Source: Burkholderia sp. 4M9327F10
GTDB lineage: Bacteria; Pseudomonadota; Gammaproteobacteria; Burkholderiales; Burkholderiaceae
Reading direction: 5' to 3'
DNA length: 64,000 nt
NCBI RefSeq assembly: GCF_005503145.1
Contig: NZ_SCNV01000020.1
Coordinates: 1-64,000, forward strand
The translations under genes and the position numbers were made by a program. Positions 10,249 through 20,714 of this stretch are shown in pieces (position 1 is the first letter of the stretch; each line of letters begins with the position of its first letter). The notes under the pieces were generated by a model that saw nothing but the letters and a program-made list of their open reading frames with translations, made no database searches and had not been told where the DNA came from.

Positions 10249-11376
10249 TCAGACTGGCCTGCGCGCGGGTGCAGCAGGTGGCCTTGGCCGGCCTGGCAAC
10301 CCGGTTGGCCCAGCCGCGGATTTCGCCGGCGAAGCCACCGTCATCGCCAGTTCGAACAGCCCGTCCCATGGATCGGGCGGTGGATCGTTGCGATGATTGC
10401 CCGGCGTACCGCCGGACAGTCCCTTCACCTGACGGTCGAGTCTGGCCGCGAGGGCAAGCGCTTTTTCCAGCGCCGTCTCGGTCACGCGGGAGAGCGCCGG
10501 TCCGATCAGCCGTTCACGCGGCCCCCACACGCGGTTCTCGCGTGTGAGCATCGCGAGCGGCTTGCCGGCCGCGACACCGCGTTTGATGCGCAAGAGCGTG
10601 CGCACTTCCTCGACGACCGCCCACAGCACCAGCACCGCGGCCTCGCCTTCGCCGCGCAAGCCGTCGAGCATGCGTGCAAGCCGGCCAACATCGCCCGCCA
10701 GCATCGCTTCATTCAACTTGAAGACGTCGTAGCGCGCCACATTGAGCACGGCGTCCTGCACCTGCTCAAAGCTCAGCACACCAGCCGGGTATAGCAGCCC
10801 GAGCTTCTGGATTTCCTGATGCGCGGCAAGCAGGTTGCCTTCCACGCGCTCTGCAATGAACTGCAGCGCGCGGCGGCCTTCCTCTCCAGCGGCGACGCGC
10901 TGGCCTTGTTGCGACAACCGTTGACCCACCCAGTTCGGCAACTGCGCGCGCTCGACCGGATCGATTTTCAGCGCCACACCCGCCTCGGACAGCGCGGTAA
11001 ACCACCCTGCCTTTTGGGTAGCGGAGTCGAGGCGCGGCAGCGTGATCATCGTCAGCGCATCCGGATTCACCGCGTCGGCGAGCGATTTCAGCGCATCGGC
11101 GCCTTCCTTGCCCGGCTTGCCCGACGGAATCCGCAGCTCGACCAGTTGTTTATCGCCGAACAGCGACATCGACTGGCTCGCGCCAAGCAGCGAACTCCAG
11201 TCGAAACCACGCTCGACCGTGAACACCGTGCGGTCGGTATAGCCGGCCGCACGCGCCGCCGCACGGATGCGATCGCCGGCTTCCTGGGCGAGCAGGTGCT
11301 CGTCGCCGTACACGACGTACAGGCCGGCGAGTCCCTTCGCGAGGTGCGTTTCGAGCGCGTCAAGTCGCAGTTGCAT
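10249..11376 (-). CDS. holA: DNA polymerase III delta subunit
   Basis: Delta subunit of the clamp loader, which opens the beta sliding clamp. The 375-aa protein begins MQLRLDALETHLAKGLAGLYVVYGDEHLL, the family's conserved N-terminal segment. It continues with the RRALQFIAERVEGNLLAAHQEIQKL helical region (about 166-190) and the DVFKLNEAMLAGD segment of the C-terminal domain. The last 40 residues are rich in Pro, Ala and Arg and look like a poorly conserved tail. It is 47 nt downstream of lptE, in the order leuS-lptE-holA. Confidence 0.93.
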   Translation of the reverse strand: MQLRLDALETHLAKGLAGLYVVYGDEHLLAQEAGDRIRAAARAAGYTDRTVFTVERGFDWSSLLGASQSMSLFGDKQLVELRIPSGKPGKEGADALKSLADAVNPDALTMITLPRLDSATQKAGWFTALSEAGVALKIDPVERAQLPNWVGQRLSQQGQRVAAGEEGRRALQFIAERVEGNLLAAHQEIQKLGLLYPAGVLSFEQVQDAVLNVARYDVFKLNEAMLAGDVGRLARMLDGLRGEGEAAVLVLWAVVEEVRTLLRIKRGVAAGKPLAMLTRENRVWGPRERLIGPALSRVTETALEKALALAARLDRQVKGLSGGTPGNHRNDPPPDPWDGLFELAMTVASPAKSAAGPTGLPGRPRPPAAPARRPV

Positions 11377-11423
11377 GGCTACACGTCAACAAGAATGGCG
11401 GGAATGGCGAGCAGAGCGCGCGT

Positions 11424-11975
11424 TCAAAGCGGCGGCGGCGGCAGCGGAGCGCGCGGCGCCACGGCTGGCGCACCCTGGCCCGGCGCCGGATGCAGCGAAT
11501 GCACCACGGCCAGACGGCGCGTCAACTGATCGACGGCATCGTTCTGCATGTCCGCGAACAACAGGTCCGATTCCGCGGATTTCGCCTGTGAGTACTGATC
11601 GCTATAGGTCATGGCGCGATTCAGGGAGATCACACTGCCCGGAATCAACACCGTACCGTCCGCACCAAAGAGCGTGTAGTTCAGCGAGTAATTCATTTGA
11701 TATTCTTCGACGACGCCGAGCGAGTTCATCGTCAGCACGCTGGTGCCGCGATTTTCGGAAACACGCAAAACCGCGTCGGCGTTGGCCGTCGAATTGACGA
11801 TCACGGTGTCGCTGCCGCCCTGTACCTGGCGGCTCAGACGTCCCATAAGCGAGGCCGGTGCCCCGACCACGGCAAGCCGCTTGAACGGATAGTCCTGCTG
11901 GCCGCGTAGCTGGAAGCCACAGGCAGACAACACCATCACCCCACACGCCAGCGTCAAAAACGATCTGCGAGTCAC
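11424..11975 (-). CDS. lptE: LPS-assembly lipoprotein LptE
   Basis: Outer-membrane lipoprotein of 183 aa that plugs the LptD barrel and helps place lipopolysaccharide on the cell surface. A type II signal peptide is clear: basic MTRR, a hydrophobic core, then the lipobox LSAC with the lipidated Cys at about residue 19, followed by GFQLRG, the typical LptE start. The Pro-rich C-terminus is characteristic of burkholderial LptE. It sits between leuS and holA, the usual context of this gene. Confidence 0.92.
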   Translation of the reverse strand: MTRRSFLTLACGVMVLSACGFQLRGQQDYPFKRLAVVGAPASLMGRLSRQVQGGSDTVIVNSTANADAVLRVSENRGTSVLTMNSLGVVEEYQMNYSLNYTLFGADGTVLIPGSVISLNRAMTYSDQYSQAKSAESDLLFADMQNDAVDQLTRRLAVVHSLHPAPGQGAPAVAPRAPLPPPPL

Positions 11976-12062
11976 ATTAGCTCCTGGTTCGCAGTAAATC
12001 CTGTCCTACCTGGGCGCGCCGCCGCGACCTGCGACGGCGCCCCGCTCATTTCCGGCCGAGCC

Positions 12063-14654
<2,592 letters not shown>

Positions 14655-14808
14655 GGTGTGATGGGATCGCTGGGTTCGGTGCTTTCGCACCGGGCCTGGT
14701 GCTCTGCTTGATGAAATGGCGTCGTTTCCCCGTCTGCAGGGGAAAAGATTGATTATACCGTTCGCTGCGGGGTCTGCCGCGCACCGGGCGGCAGGGCTAC
14801 TGTGGCTT

Positions 14809-15240
14809 TTAGTGGTTCACCGCGGGCGGCGGCGGGTCCGTCACAAAGCCGATCCGCTCGAGCCCCGCCTGCTGCGCCGCGCCCATCACCTGGGCGATCA
14901 CTTCGTAGCGCGTCGAGCGCTCGGCGCGTAGCTGGATCTCAGGCTGCTCCTGCTGCTTGCCCGCTTCGGCGAAGCGTGCGCGCATCTGCTCGAGCGTCAG
15001 GGCGTTGCCGTTCCAGTAGATCTTGCCGGCGGCATCGATTGAAAGCGTGACGGTCTGCGGCGTCTGGCGCGCCGGCTCGGCGGCGACCTTCGGCAAATCG
15101 AGCCGGATGGCGTGCGTGAATAAAGGCGCGGTAATGATGAAAATCACCAGCAGCACCAGCATCACGTCGATCAGCGGGGTCATATTGATCTCCGCCATCG
15201 GCGCCGCGGTTTGCCGTTTTTCGAGTCCGCCGAATGCCAT
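14809..15240 (-). CDS. exbD: ExbD/TolR-family biopolymer transport protein
   Basis: Inner-membrane partner of an ExbB/TolQ-type proton channel that energises TonB-dependent uptake or the Tol system. In 143 aa there is a short cytoplasmic N-terminus, one transmembrane helix (about 22-41) carrying the essential Asp (D25 in TPLIDVMLVLLVIF), then a periplasmic domain. I start at 15240 because AGGAG lies 7 nt upstream and ExbD proteins begin MAFG; the frame extends to 15294. The exbB-like gene lies upstream after an unusual 170-nt gap. TolR and ExbD are hard to separate; no tol-pal or tonB gene is in the window. Confidence 0.88.
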   Translation of the reverse strand: MAFGGLEKRQTAAPMAEINMTPLIDVMLVLLVIFIITAPLFTHAIRLDLPKVAAEPARQTPQTVTLSIDAAGKIYWNGNALTLEQMRARFAEAGKQQEQPEIQLRAERSTRYEVIAQVMGAAQQAGLERIGFVTDPPPPAVNH

Positions 15241-15410
15241 GTCGAGCTCCTGCCTGAGTGATGCTTGAATGGTGCCTGAGTGATACCTGAGCAACGCCGG
15301 CTTAACACCAGATTAACGCTGACGCGCCCTGAACTGGACCGGGTCGGACCGGAGCGCCTTGAGTCGGACCGGGCTGGCCTGAACCGCCCTGATCCGGCCA
15401 GCGGAACCGC
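15241..15410. repeat. Short imperfect direct repeats between exbB and exbD
   Basis: Two kinds of imperfect tandem words fill the gap. Near exbD, TGCCTGAGTGAT recurs at about 15251 and 15272. Nearer exbB, GTCGGACCGG recurs at about 15343 and 15363 beside related GGACCGG words. No hairpin with a U-tract and no open frame was seen. Confidence 0.5.
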
Positions 15411-16073
15411 TCAGGCGGGCGCGCAGACGTAGGCGTGCAAGTCGTGCGCGAAGCCGTCCAGTTCCTCGGATAGCTGTCGCACCATCCGGCCAAGCACGTT
15501 ATAGGCGAGCACGGCGGGAATCGCGACCACGAGGCCGAAGGCCGTCATGATGAGCGCCTCGCCGACCGGTCCGGCGACGTTTTCGATCATCGCCTGGCCA
15601 CTCGCGGCAATGCTGCCGAGCGCGTGGTAGATGCCCCACACGGTGCCGAGCAAACCGACAAACGGCGCGGTGCTGCCCACCGACGCCAGCAGCACCTGGC
15701 CGAACTCGAGCCGCCGCTGGGAGGTGGTCAGCGCCTGGCGCAGCGCCCGCAGCACCCGTTCGCTGCGCTCGACGCGCGCGAGCAGGACGCCGGGGATATC
15801 CGCTTCGGCGACGTGCAAGGCGGCTTCGGCTAGCGGCGTGAAGACCCGCTCGCTATCGACGCGCCGCAACGCCGCGACGCCGTCCGACAAGGTGGGCGCT
15901 TGCCAGAACTGGGCAATCGCGCGCGCCGACTGGCGCTTTGCGCGGCCCAGCATCCAGCTCTTGACGATCAGGAAGCACCAGCTCGCCACCGACATGGCCA
16001 GCAGCAGATAGGCTACGCCATGGGTGATCGTGTCGCTGGATTGCAGGTAGTGAAGAATGCCGGTGCCTGCCAT
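15411..16073 (-). CDS. exbB: MotA/TolQ/ExbB-family proton channel protein
   Basis: Inner-membrane protein of 220 aa that would form the proton channel with ExbD. It has an N-terminal membrane helix (about 14-40), a cytoplasmic loop, and two further membrane helices in the C-terminal half with the conserved segments TAPFVGLLGTVWGIYHAL and EALIMTAFGLVVAIPAVLAYN. It lies downstream of dapB after 65 nt and upstream of exbD. TolQ and ExbB assignment cannot be separated on sequence alone. Confidence 0.87.
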   Translation of the reverse strand: MAGTGILHYLQSSDTITHGVAYLLLAMSVASWCFLIVKSWMLGRAKRQSARAIAQFWQAPTLSDGVAALRRVDSERVFTPLAEAALHVAEADIPGVLLARVERSERVLRALRQALTTSQRRLEFGQVLLASVGSTAPFVGLLGTVWGIYHALGSIAASGQAMIENVAGPVGEALIMTAFGLVVAIPAVLAYNVLGRMVRQLSEELDGFAHDLHAYVCAPA

Positions 16074-16138
16074 TGGACCTCGCTGTCGAAAACTGTGCGC
16101 AGCGCGGGCTTGCCGCGCACGCTGAACGGAATGCGCGC

Positions 16139-16936
16139 TCAGCGCAGACCGAGCACGTCCTGCATGTCGAAGAGACCATTTGCGTGGCCTTCGAGGAAGC
16201 GCACCGCGCGCAACGCGCCCTGTGCATAGGACAGCCGGCTCGCCGATTTGTGCGTAATCTCGATGCGCTCGCCAATCCCCGCGAACAGCACCGTATGGTC
16301 GCCGACGATATCGCCGCCGCGGATCGCCGAAAAACCGATGGTGGACGGATCGCGCTCGCCGGTGACGCCTTCGCGGCCGTACACCGCGCAGTCGTCAAGG
16401 TTGCGGCCAAGCGCCCCGGCAATCACTTCGCCCATCGCCAGCGCGGTGCCGGACGGCGCGTCGACCTTGTGGCGGTGATGCGCTTCAATGATCTCGATGT
16501 CGTAACCGGTTGCGAAATGGCGCGCGGCGTATTCGAGCAGCTTCAGCGTGACGTTCACGCCCACGCTCATATTGGCCGCAAACACGATGCCGATCTTTCC
16601 GGCAGCGGCGTGCAGTTGCGCCTTCTGCTCGCTGTCGAAACCTGTAGTGCCGATCACCATCTTGACGTTGTGGCGCTGCGCAGCCGCGAGGTGCGTCAGC
16701 GTGCCCTCAGGGCGCGTGAAGTCGATCAGATAGTCGGACTCGGCAAACACCTGCTCGATGTCGTCCGTCAGCAGCACCCCGGTCTGCTTGCCGAGGAACG
16801 CTCCGGCATCCTGGCCGAGTTGCGCCGAACCGGCGCGGCCGAGTGCGCCGGAAAGCCTGACGCCAGAATCGTTCAGGACGGTTTCGATCAGCATGCGGCC
16901 CATACGGCCCGATGCACCGGCAATGGCAATGTTCAT
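16139..16936 (-). CDS. dapB: 4-hydroxy-tetrahydrodipicolinate reductase
   Basis: NAD(P)H-dependent reductase of the lysine/diaminopimelate pathway. 265 aa, with the dinucleotide-binding motif GASGRMGR near the N-terminus, DFTRPEGTL, the catalytic EAHHRHKVDAPSGTAL segment (His-His and substrate Lys) and GERIEITHKSASR. A Met three codons upstream (16945) is an alternative start; MNIAIAG is the usual one. It lies downstream of bamE, the fur-bamE-dapB order seen in Burkholderia. Confidence 0.95.
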   Translation of the reverse strand: MNIAIAGASGRMGRMLIETVLNDSGVRLSGALGRAGSAQLGQDAGAFLGKQTGVLLTDDIEQVFAESDYLIDFTRPEGTLTHLAAAQRHNVKMVIGTTGFDSEQKAQLHAAAGKIGIVFAANMSVGVNVTLKLLEYAARHFATGYDIEIIEAHHRHKVDAPSGTALAMGEVIAGALGRNLDDCAVYGREGVTGERDPSTIGFSAIRGGDIVGDHTVLFAGIGERIEITHKSASRLSYAQGALRAVRFLEGHANGLFDMQDVLGLR

Positions 16937-17053
16937 GGCAATCAATGTACGAAAGACGGCGCACAGGCGGCGCCATCTGCGCCGCCGAAGGCGCCTAAAC
17001 GGGCGCCAGATCGGGCACCGCCGCGGGCGCCACGAAAGGCGGAAACAAACACA

Positions 17054-17089
17054 AATGACGGGCTCGCGCGAAGCACGCGGCCCGTCATT
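17054..17089 (-). terminator. Terminator after bamE
   Basis: Ten-bp perfect outer stem (17054-17063 with 17080-17089) with further G+C pairing inside. On the minus strand it is followed by a T-rich tract (TTTGTGTTTGTTT). It lies just past the bamE stop, so it probably separates bamE from dapB at least partly. A second G+C-rich hairpin without a U-tract lies at 16966-16986. Confidence 0.65.
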
Positions 17090-17105
17090 GTCAGGGACAG
17101 CGTAT

Positions 17106-17930
17106 TTAGCTACCCGTTCCCGAAGCCGCCGGCGACGACGTCAGAGGTGCGTTGTAGGTCGGTCCGTTGCTGCTCTGCGAGCCGGCCGGTGCCGGTCCAA
17201 CCGGGTTCTCCTGCGGCGTACCCGGCACCGTGGGCGGCGGCGGACGCGTGAACTGGAACTGCGGTTGCCCAGGCGTCGTGGTGCCTTGCGGCACGACGCC
17301 GCCGTTCACGGTCGGGGCACTGGCCCGCGCCGACGACGTGATCTTGCCGGCCGGCGCCTGCACCGCGTCCGTGGCGCGGTTGGCCGCCTGCGCGGCCTCG
17401 GCGTTCGGATCCATGGACTGCGCGGCCGCCGCGGCGGCGTCCGGCGGCGTGGCCGCTGCCGGCGCAGCAGCGGCTGCGGCCGCAGCCGAGGCGGCAACCG
17501 GCGCACTCGCAGCCGCTACCGGAGCGGCCTTCTTGCCACGCTTGTCACCGTCGATTTCAGCGAGCAGTTCGAGGTTGGACGGCAGATCTTCGCCACCCGA
17601 CCAGCTCGCGACGCGCTCACCCGCGAAATTCACGACGAAGTCGCGCTGCTGCACCACGCTCGTGTTGCCGCGCTTGAAATAGAACACGTAGTCCCAACGG
17701 TCGGCGTGGAACATGTCCGCGAGGAGCGGCGTGCCCAGCAACTGGCGCACCTGGTCGCGCGACATGCCGACCTGCATCTGGGCAGCCGCCTCAGCCGAGA
17801 CGAAATTGCCCTGCACAACGGTAATCCGATATGGCGTGATGCTTTGGGCGATTCGCTGCGTTACGCTGTCATAGGTCGAACATCCGGCAAGCACCGCGAC
17901 AGTCGCTGCAGCAATCAAGGTACCCCGCAT
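17106..17930 (-). CDS. bamE: Outer membrane assembly lipoprotein BamE with long C-terminal tail
   Basis: Lipoprotein of the BAM complex, which inserts beta-barrel proteins into the outer membrane. I start at 17930, where GGGGGAG is 5 nt upstream; it gives a short signal peptide ending in the lipobox LAGC (Cys at about 17). The SmpA/OmlA domain follows (VGMSRDQVRQLLGTPLLADMFHADRWDYVFYF, about 53-85). After about residue 130 the protein continues as an Ala/Pro/Gln-rich, probably disordered tail that doubles the usual length. Divergent from fur; dapB is downstream. The open frame upstream to 18017 is probably not translated. Confidence 0.9.
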   Translation of the reverse strand: MRGTLIAAATVAVLAGCSTYDSVTQRIAQSITPYRITVVQGNFVSAEAAAQMQVGMSRDQVRQLLGTPLLADMFHADRWDYVFYFKRGNTSVVQQRDFVVNFAGERVASWSGGEDLPSNLELLAEIDGDKRGKKAAPVAAASAPVAASAAAAAAAAPAAATPPDAAAAAAQSMDPNAEAAQAANRATDAVQAPAGKITSSARASAPTVNGGVVPQGTTTPGQPQFQFTRPPPPTVPGTPQENPVGPAPAGSQSSNGPTYNAPLTSSPAASGTGS

Positions 17931-18092
17931 GCGGCTCCCCCGGTAGATCAATAGAGATTTTGAAATCATTTCACTCACCGTGCGGGCCCTGCCAGTGGCG
18001 AGCCGCGCGAGTTTCATTGCATCGAAGATGACCTGAACAGCGAAAACACATTACTATTAGAACCCTGCATTGTACTCTAGGGATCCCTTGCC

Positions 18093-18521
18093 ATGACCAA
18101 TCCAACCGATCTGAAAAATATCGGCCTCAAGGCGACCCTACCGCGCCTCAAAATTCTGGAGATTTTCCAGCACAGCCCGGTGCGTCACCTGACCGCTGAA
18201 GATGTCTACCGCAACCTGCTGCACGAGGAACTCGATATCGGTCTCGCTACCGTGTACCGCGTGTTGACGCAGTTCGAACAGGCCGGGTTGCTGTCGCGCA
18301 GCAACTTCGAATCCGGCAAAGCCGTGTTCGAACTGAACGAAGGCACCCACCACGATCACCTGGTGTGTATCGACTGCGGGCTGGTCGAGGAGTTCTTCGA
18401 CCAGGAAATCGAATCCCGCCAGCAAGCCATCGCGAAAGAGCGCGGTTTCAAGCTGCAGGAACACGCACTGGCGCTGTACGGCGCCTGCACGAAGGAAAAG
18501 TGCCCGCACCGTAAGCACTGA
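18093..18521 (+). CDS. fur: Ferric uptake regulator Fur
   Basis: Iron-responsive repressor of 142 aa. The N-terminal winged helix (about 1-80, with DIGLATVYRVLTQFEQAGLL) is followed by the dimerisation and metal-binding domain: HHDH at 86-89, zinc-binding CIDC (C92, C95) and a second Cys pair at C132 and C137. Length and motifs are typical. It is divergent from bamE and followed by its own terminator. I could not identify a convincing Fur box in the shared upstream region. Confidence 0.96.
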   Translation: MTNPTDLKNIGLKATLPRLKILEIFQHSPVRHLTAEDVYRNLLHEELDIGLATVYRVLTQFEQAGLLSRSNFESGKAVFELNEGTHHDHLVCIDCGLVEEFFDQEIESRQQAIAKERGFKLQEHALALYGACTKEKCPHRKH

Positions 18522-18579
18522 TGGCGGGCATTATCGTCGCGCGCCTTGAGGTTCGCGAGCCTCGCAGGTAAGAAAGAGA

Positions 18580-18612
18580 AACCCGGTCGTCGAAAGCGGA
18601 CCGGGTTTTTTT
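18580..18612 (+). terminator. Rho-independent terminator of fur
   Basis: Nine-bp perfect stem (18580-18588 with 18599-18607) and a 10-nt loop, running into a stretch of seven T at 18606-18612. It lies about 60 nt past the fur stop. Confidence 0.9.
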
Positions 18613-18737
18613 ACAGCCACGATGATCGAGACGCCGTTGCAGGGGGTGCCAGGCGCCTCGCTGAGCAGACGCCACGCGGTAAAAAACCGTAACCGCCATG
18701 GCGAGCGGAACGGTGGGCGGCCGCGGCAGCAAGCGTG

Positions 18738-19310
18738 CTATCGCGCATCGACAAGTGCTCGAACAACCAGTGCGATGCGTGCATCACGCGCGCTGGGCCT
18801 GATTCTGCCTGACCGTTCAAGTTCGACGAGCCCATGAAGGGCTGCCCAAAAAGTCTCGGTCGCGGCCTCTACATCGACGCAAAACGGCGCTACGGCCGTC
18901 GCAAGCGCTTCGAAACCAGCCCGCAGTTCCGGTCTGGTTTCAGCTTCAGCGAACCGCAGATCGGTCGGCAGCACGAACATCGCCTCGTAGAGTGCGGGAC
19001 AACGGAGCGCAAAGCCGAGATAGGCCATGGCGACACTCTCGAGGGCGTTTCGTTGTCCGGTCGATCCACGCGCCGCTTCCTGAAGAGCCACCGCGATCTC
19101 CTGGAAACCCTCGACTGCAACGGCCGTAACAATCGCATCCCTGTTTTCGAAATGCGAATAGAGGACTGGCTGGCTATATTCAATCTCTTCGGCCAGGCGG
19201 CGAACCGTTACGGCATCCCATCCGTCGCGCTCGGCGATTACACGCGCCGCCGCGATAATGCGCGACTCGCGCTCAGCCCGTTGCCTGCCTTTACGCTCGG
19301 CGATACTCAA
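18738..19310 (-). CDS. TetR/AcrR-family transcriptional regulator
   Basis: Repressor-like protein of 190 aa. The N-terminal TetR helix-turn-helix spans about residues 15-60 (IIAAARVIAERDGWDAVTVRRLAEEI, then YSQPVLYSHFENRDAI), and the C-terminal half is a helical ligand-binding domain of the TetR_C type (MAYLGFALRCPALYEAMF). It is divergent from two small membrane-protein genes. A 23-bp palindrome lies within the spacer of their promoter, the usual layout for a TetR repressor controlling its neighbour. The ligand is unknown. Confidence 0.9.
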   Translation of the reverse strand: MSIAERKGRQRAERESRIIAAARVIAERDGWDAVTVRRLAEEIEYSQPVLYSHFENRDAIVTAVAVEGFQEIAVALQEAARGSTGQRNALESVAMAYLGFALRCPALYEAMFVLPTDLRFAEAETRPELRAGFEALATAVAPFCVDVEAATETFWAALHGLVELERSGRIRPSARDARIALVVRALVDAR

Positions 19311-19363
19311 CCTTCGATCTCCCTGACCAGGATGGCCGACATGTCTTGCGATGATACTGAGGC

Positions 19364-19392
19364 TTGATAATCTAGCAATGCTAGATTATATT
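19364..19392 (+). promoter_or_regulatory. Promoter of the DUF4267 gene with TetR operator candidate
   Basis: TTGATA (19364-19369), 17 nt, TATATT (19387-19392): a good sigma-70 match 34 nt upstream of the DUF4267 start. The spacer and -10 overlap a perfect inverted repeat with 10-bp arms (19367-19376 and 19380-19389) around a 3-nt centre. Size and position fit binding by the divergent TetR protein; the binding itself is inference. Confidence 0.75.
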
Positions 19393-19425
19393 CTATCGCC
19401 ATGACATCAGACATAGGACGCTGCG

Positions 19426-19806
19426 ATGCATGGGCTTGCGATCGGACTGGCGCTGTTCCTGGCTCTCGCGATCATCGCGATCGGCACCCAGTATCTTGTG
19501 AACCCAAGGGCCGCGACCCGCAGTTTCGGCCTGCCGCTTCCTGAAAGCGGCGCCAACATCGCCTGGTGGCTCCGCCTCAAGGGTGTGCGCGACATTGCGT
19601 CGGGATTGGCGGTACTGGCGTTCATGGCATGGAGCACCCCTCTTGGGGTCGGCATCATGCTGCTTGTGGAAGCCGTTATCCCGGTCGGCGACATGCTGGT
19701 CATTCTTGGAGCGAAAGGCTCCACCAAAAGCGCCTTCGGCATGCACGGCGCTACGGCCGTGCTTATGGTCTTAACAGCTGTTTTCGTGATGATTGGCGGG
19801 CACTGA
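19426..19806 (+). CDS. DUF4267-family small membrane protein
   Basis: Protein of 126 aa with four predicted membrane helices (about 4-22, 48-68, 73-92, 105-122) and the conserved segments NPRAATRSFGLP and WWLRLKGVRDIASGLAVLAF. This matches the uncharacterised DUF4267 family. AGGAC lies shortly upstream of the ATG. The next gene starts 1 nt after this stop and encodes a second small membrane protein; both probably answer to the divergent TetR. No biochemical function is known. Confidence 0.82.
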   Translation: MHGLAIGLALFLALAIIAIGTQYLVNPRAATRSFGLPLPESGANIAWWLRLKGVRDIASGLAVLAFMAWSTPLGVGIMLLVEAVIPVGDMLVILGAKGSTKSAFGMHGATAVLMVLTAVFVMIGGH

Positions 19807-19807
19807 G

Positions 19808-20128
19808 ATGGTCAATACTCTTTCTGTCTGGCTCCTCGTTGCCGGCTTCCTTGGCGCAGGCCTCGTTAATGCGATCGGCCCCGCCGCAACGCGAAGCGAT
19901 TTCGCCCGGTGGGGTTACCCGCGCTGGTGGGGCCGTTTTACCGGCGGACTGGAGATGGTGAGCGCCGTTCTGATTGCGCTTCCGGTCAGCCGTGTTGTCG
20001 GCCTCGCGCTTGGGGCGGCAATCATCGCGGCTGCGGTTTTGACCGTTCTGCGCCACCGCGAATTCAAGCACCTCGCGCCACTCGGCGTCTTTGTTGCCGT
20101 GATCGCGCTCGCAGGAATCTCGTCCTGA
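19808..20128 (+). CDS. DoxX-like small membrane protein
   Basis: Protein of 106 aa with four hydrophobic segments and the DoxX-like signature ARWGYPRWWGRFTGGLEM followed by LPVSRVVGLALGAAIIAAAVLT. The start at 19808 (MVNTLSV) is chosen because the ATG falls 1 nt after the preceding stop; the frame extends 15 nt upstream into that gene. It pairs with the DUF4267 gene under probable TetR control. Function unknown. Confidence 0.75.
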   Translation: MVNTLSVWLLVAGFLGAGLVNAIGPAATRSDFARWGYPRWWGRFTGGLEMVSAVLIALPVSRVVGLALGAAIIAAAVLTVLRHREFKHLAPLGVFVAVIALAGISS

Positions 20129-20154
20129 GAACCGGGAGCCGCTCCAGCACCCGC

Positions 20155-20688
20155 TCACCCCACGGCCGGCACGGGATCAGGCGCGATCACACCGCCCGGC
20201 CCGCCTACCAGCCGCCATGTTTCCGCCAGAGCAAGCTCGTCGCAATTGGGCTGCGTGCCGCCGCGGTCCACCACTACAAAATCACTAACCCTTTCTAGTG
20301 CGAGCAGCGGGTGGTGCCAGACCCCTTTTGCGTAGTTGACGCCCTGCCAGCCTTCGGTCCAGAACGCGCGCATCTGCGCCGGATCGAACTCGCCCGCCGG
20401 CGCCACCACGACAAGGTAGCTCGCCGCCGCAAGCGGAAGGAAGGCCTGGCTGCCGAGCGGGTGACGCTCCATCATGCCGATCTCGACCGGCAGCGCACGC
20501 GGTTGTGCACGAAACAGGTTGATCAACGGCCGGCCGTCCTGCCCCGCTATATCGACCTTCGCAAGATCGTGGTAACGCTCGGTCGTGCCGCCGTTGATCG
20601 GGAAGTGGCGCGCGCCGTCCAGTTCGATCACGTCGCCGAACGGCGCGAAGGCCGCGCGCGTCAGGCGCTCCATCTGCAGGGTCTTCAT
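20155..20688 (-). CDS. allA: Ureidoglycolate lyase
   Basis: Splits ureidoglycolate into glyoxylate and urea, late in allantoin breakdown. The 177-aa protein shows AllA family features: AFAPFGDVIELDG near the N-terminus, the RYHDLA segment, FRAQPRALP, MMERHPLGSQAFLPL, and GVWHHPLLAL with its cupin-like His pair. Start at 20688 (MKTLQMERL), 26 nt after the alc stop; the frame continues to 20733. It works directly downstream of allantoicase in the pathway and in the operon. Confidence 0.92.
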   Translation of the reverse strand: MKTLQMERLTRAAFAPFGDVIELDGARHFPINGGTTERYHDLAKVDIAGQDGRPLINLFRAQPRALPVEIGMMERHPLGSQAFLPLAAASYLVVVAPAGEFDPAQMRAFWTEGWQGVNYAKGVWHHPLLALERVSDFVVVDRGGTQPNCDELALAETWRLVGGPGGVIAPDPVPAVG

Positions 20689-20714
20689 CGCTGCGTCTTC
20701 CTTGCTGTCTGCCG

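Noticed and set aside
17961..17973. TGAAATCATTTCA palindrome between bamE and fur as a Fur box
   Set aside because: Perfect 6-1-6 palindrome, but it lacks most of the GATAAT consensus; not enough to call a Fur site.
18622..18837. Open frame on the plus strand after the fur terminator
   Set aside because: Overlaps the 3' end of the TetR gene, no ribosome-binding site and no family resemblance.
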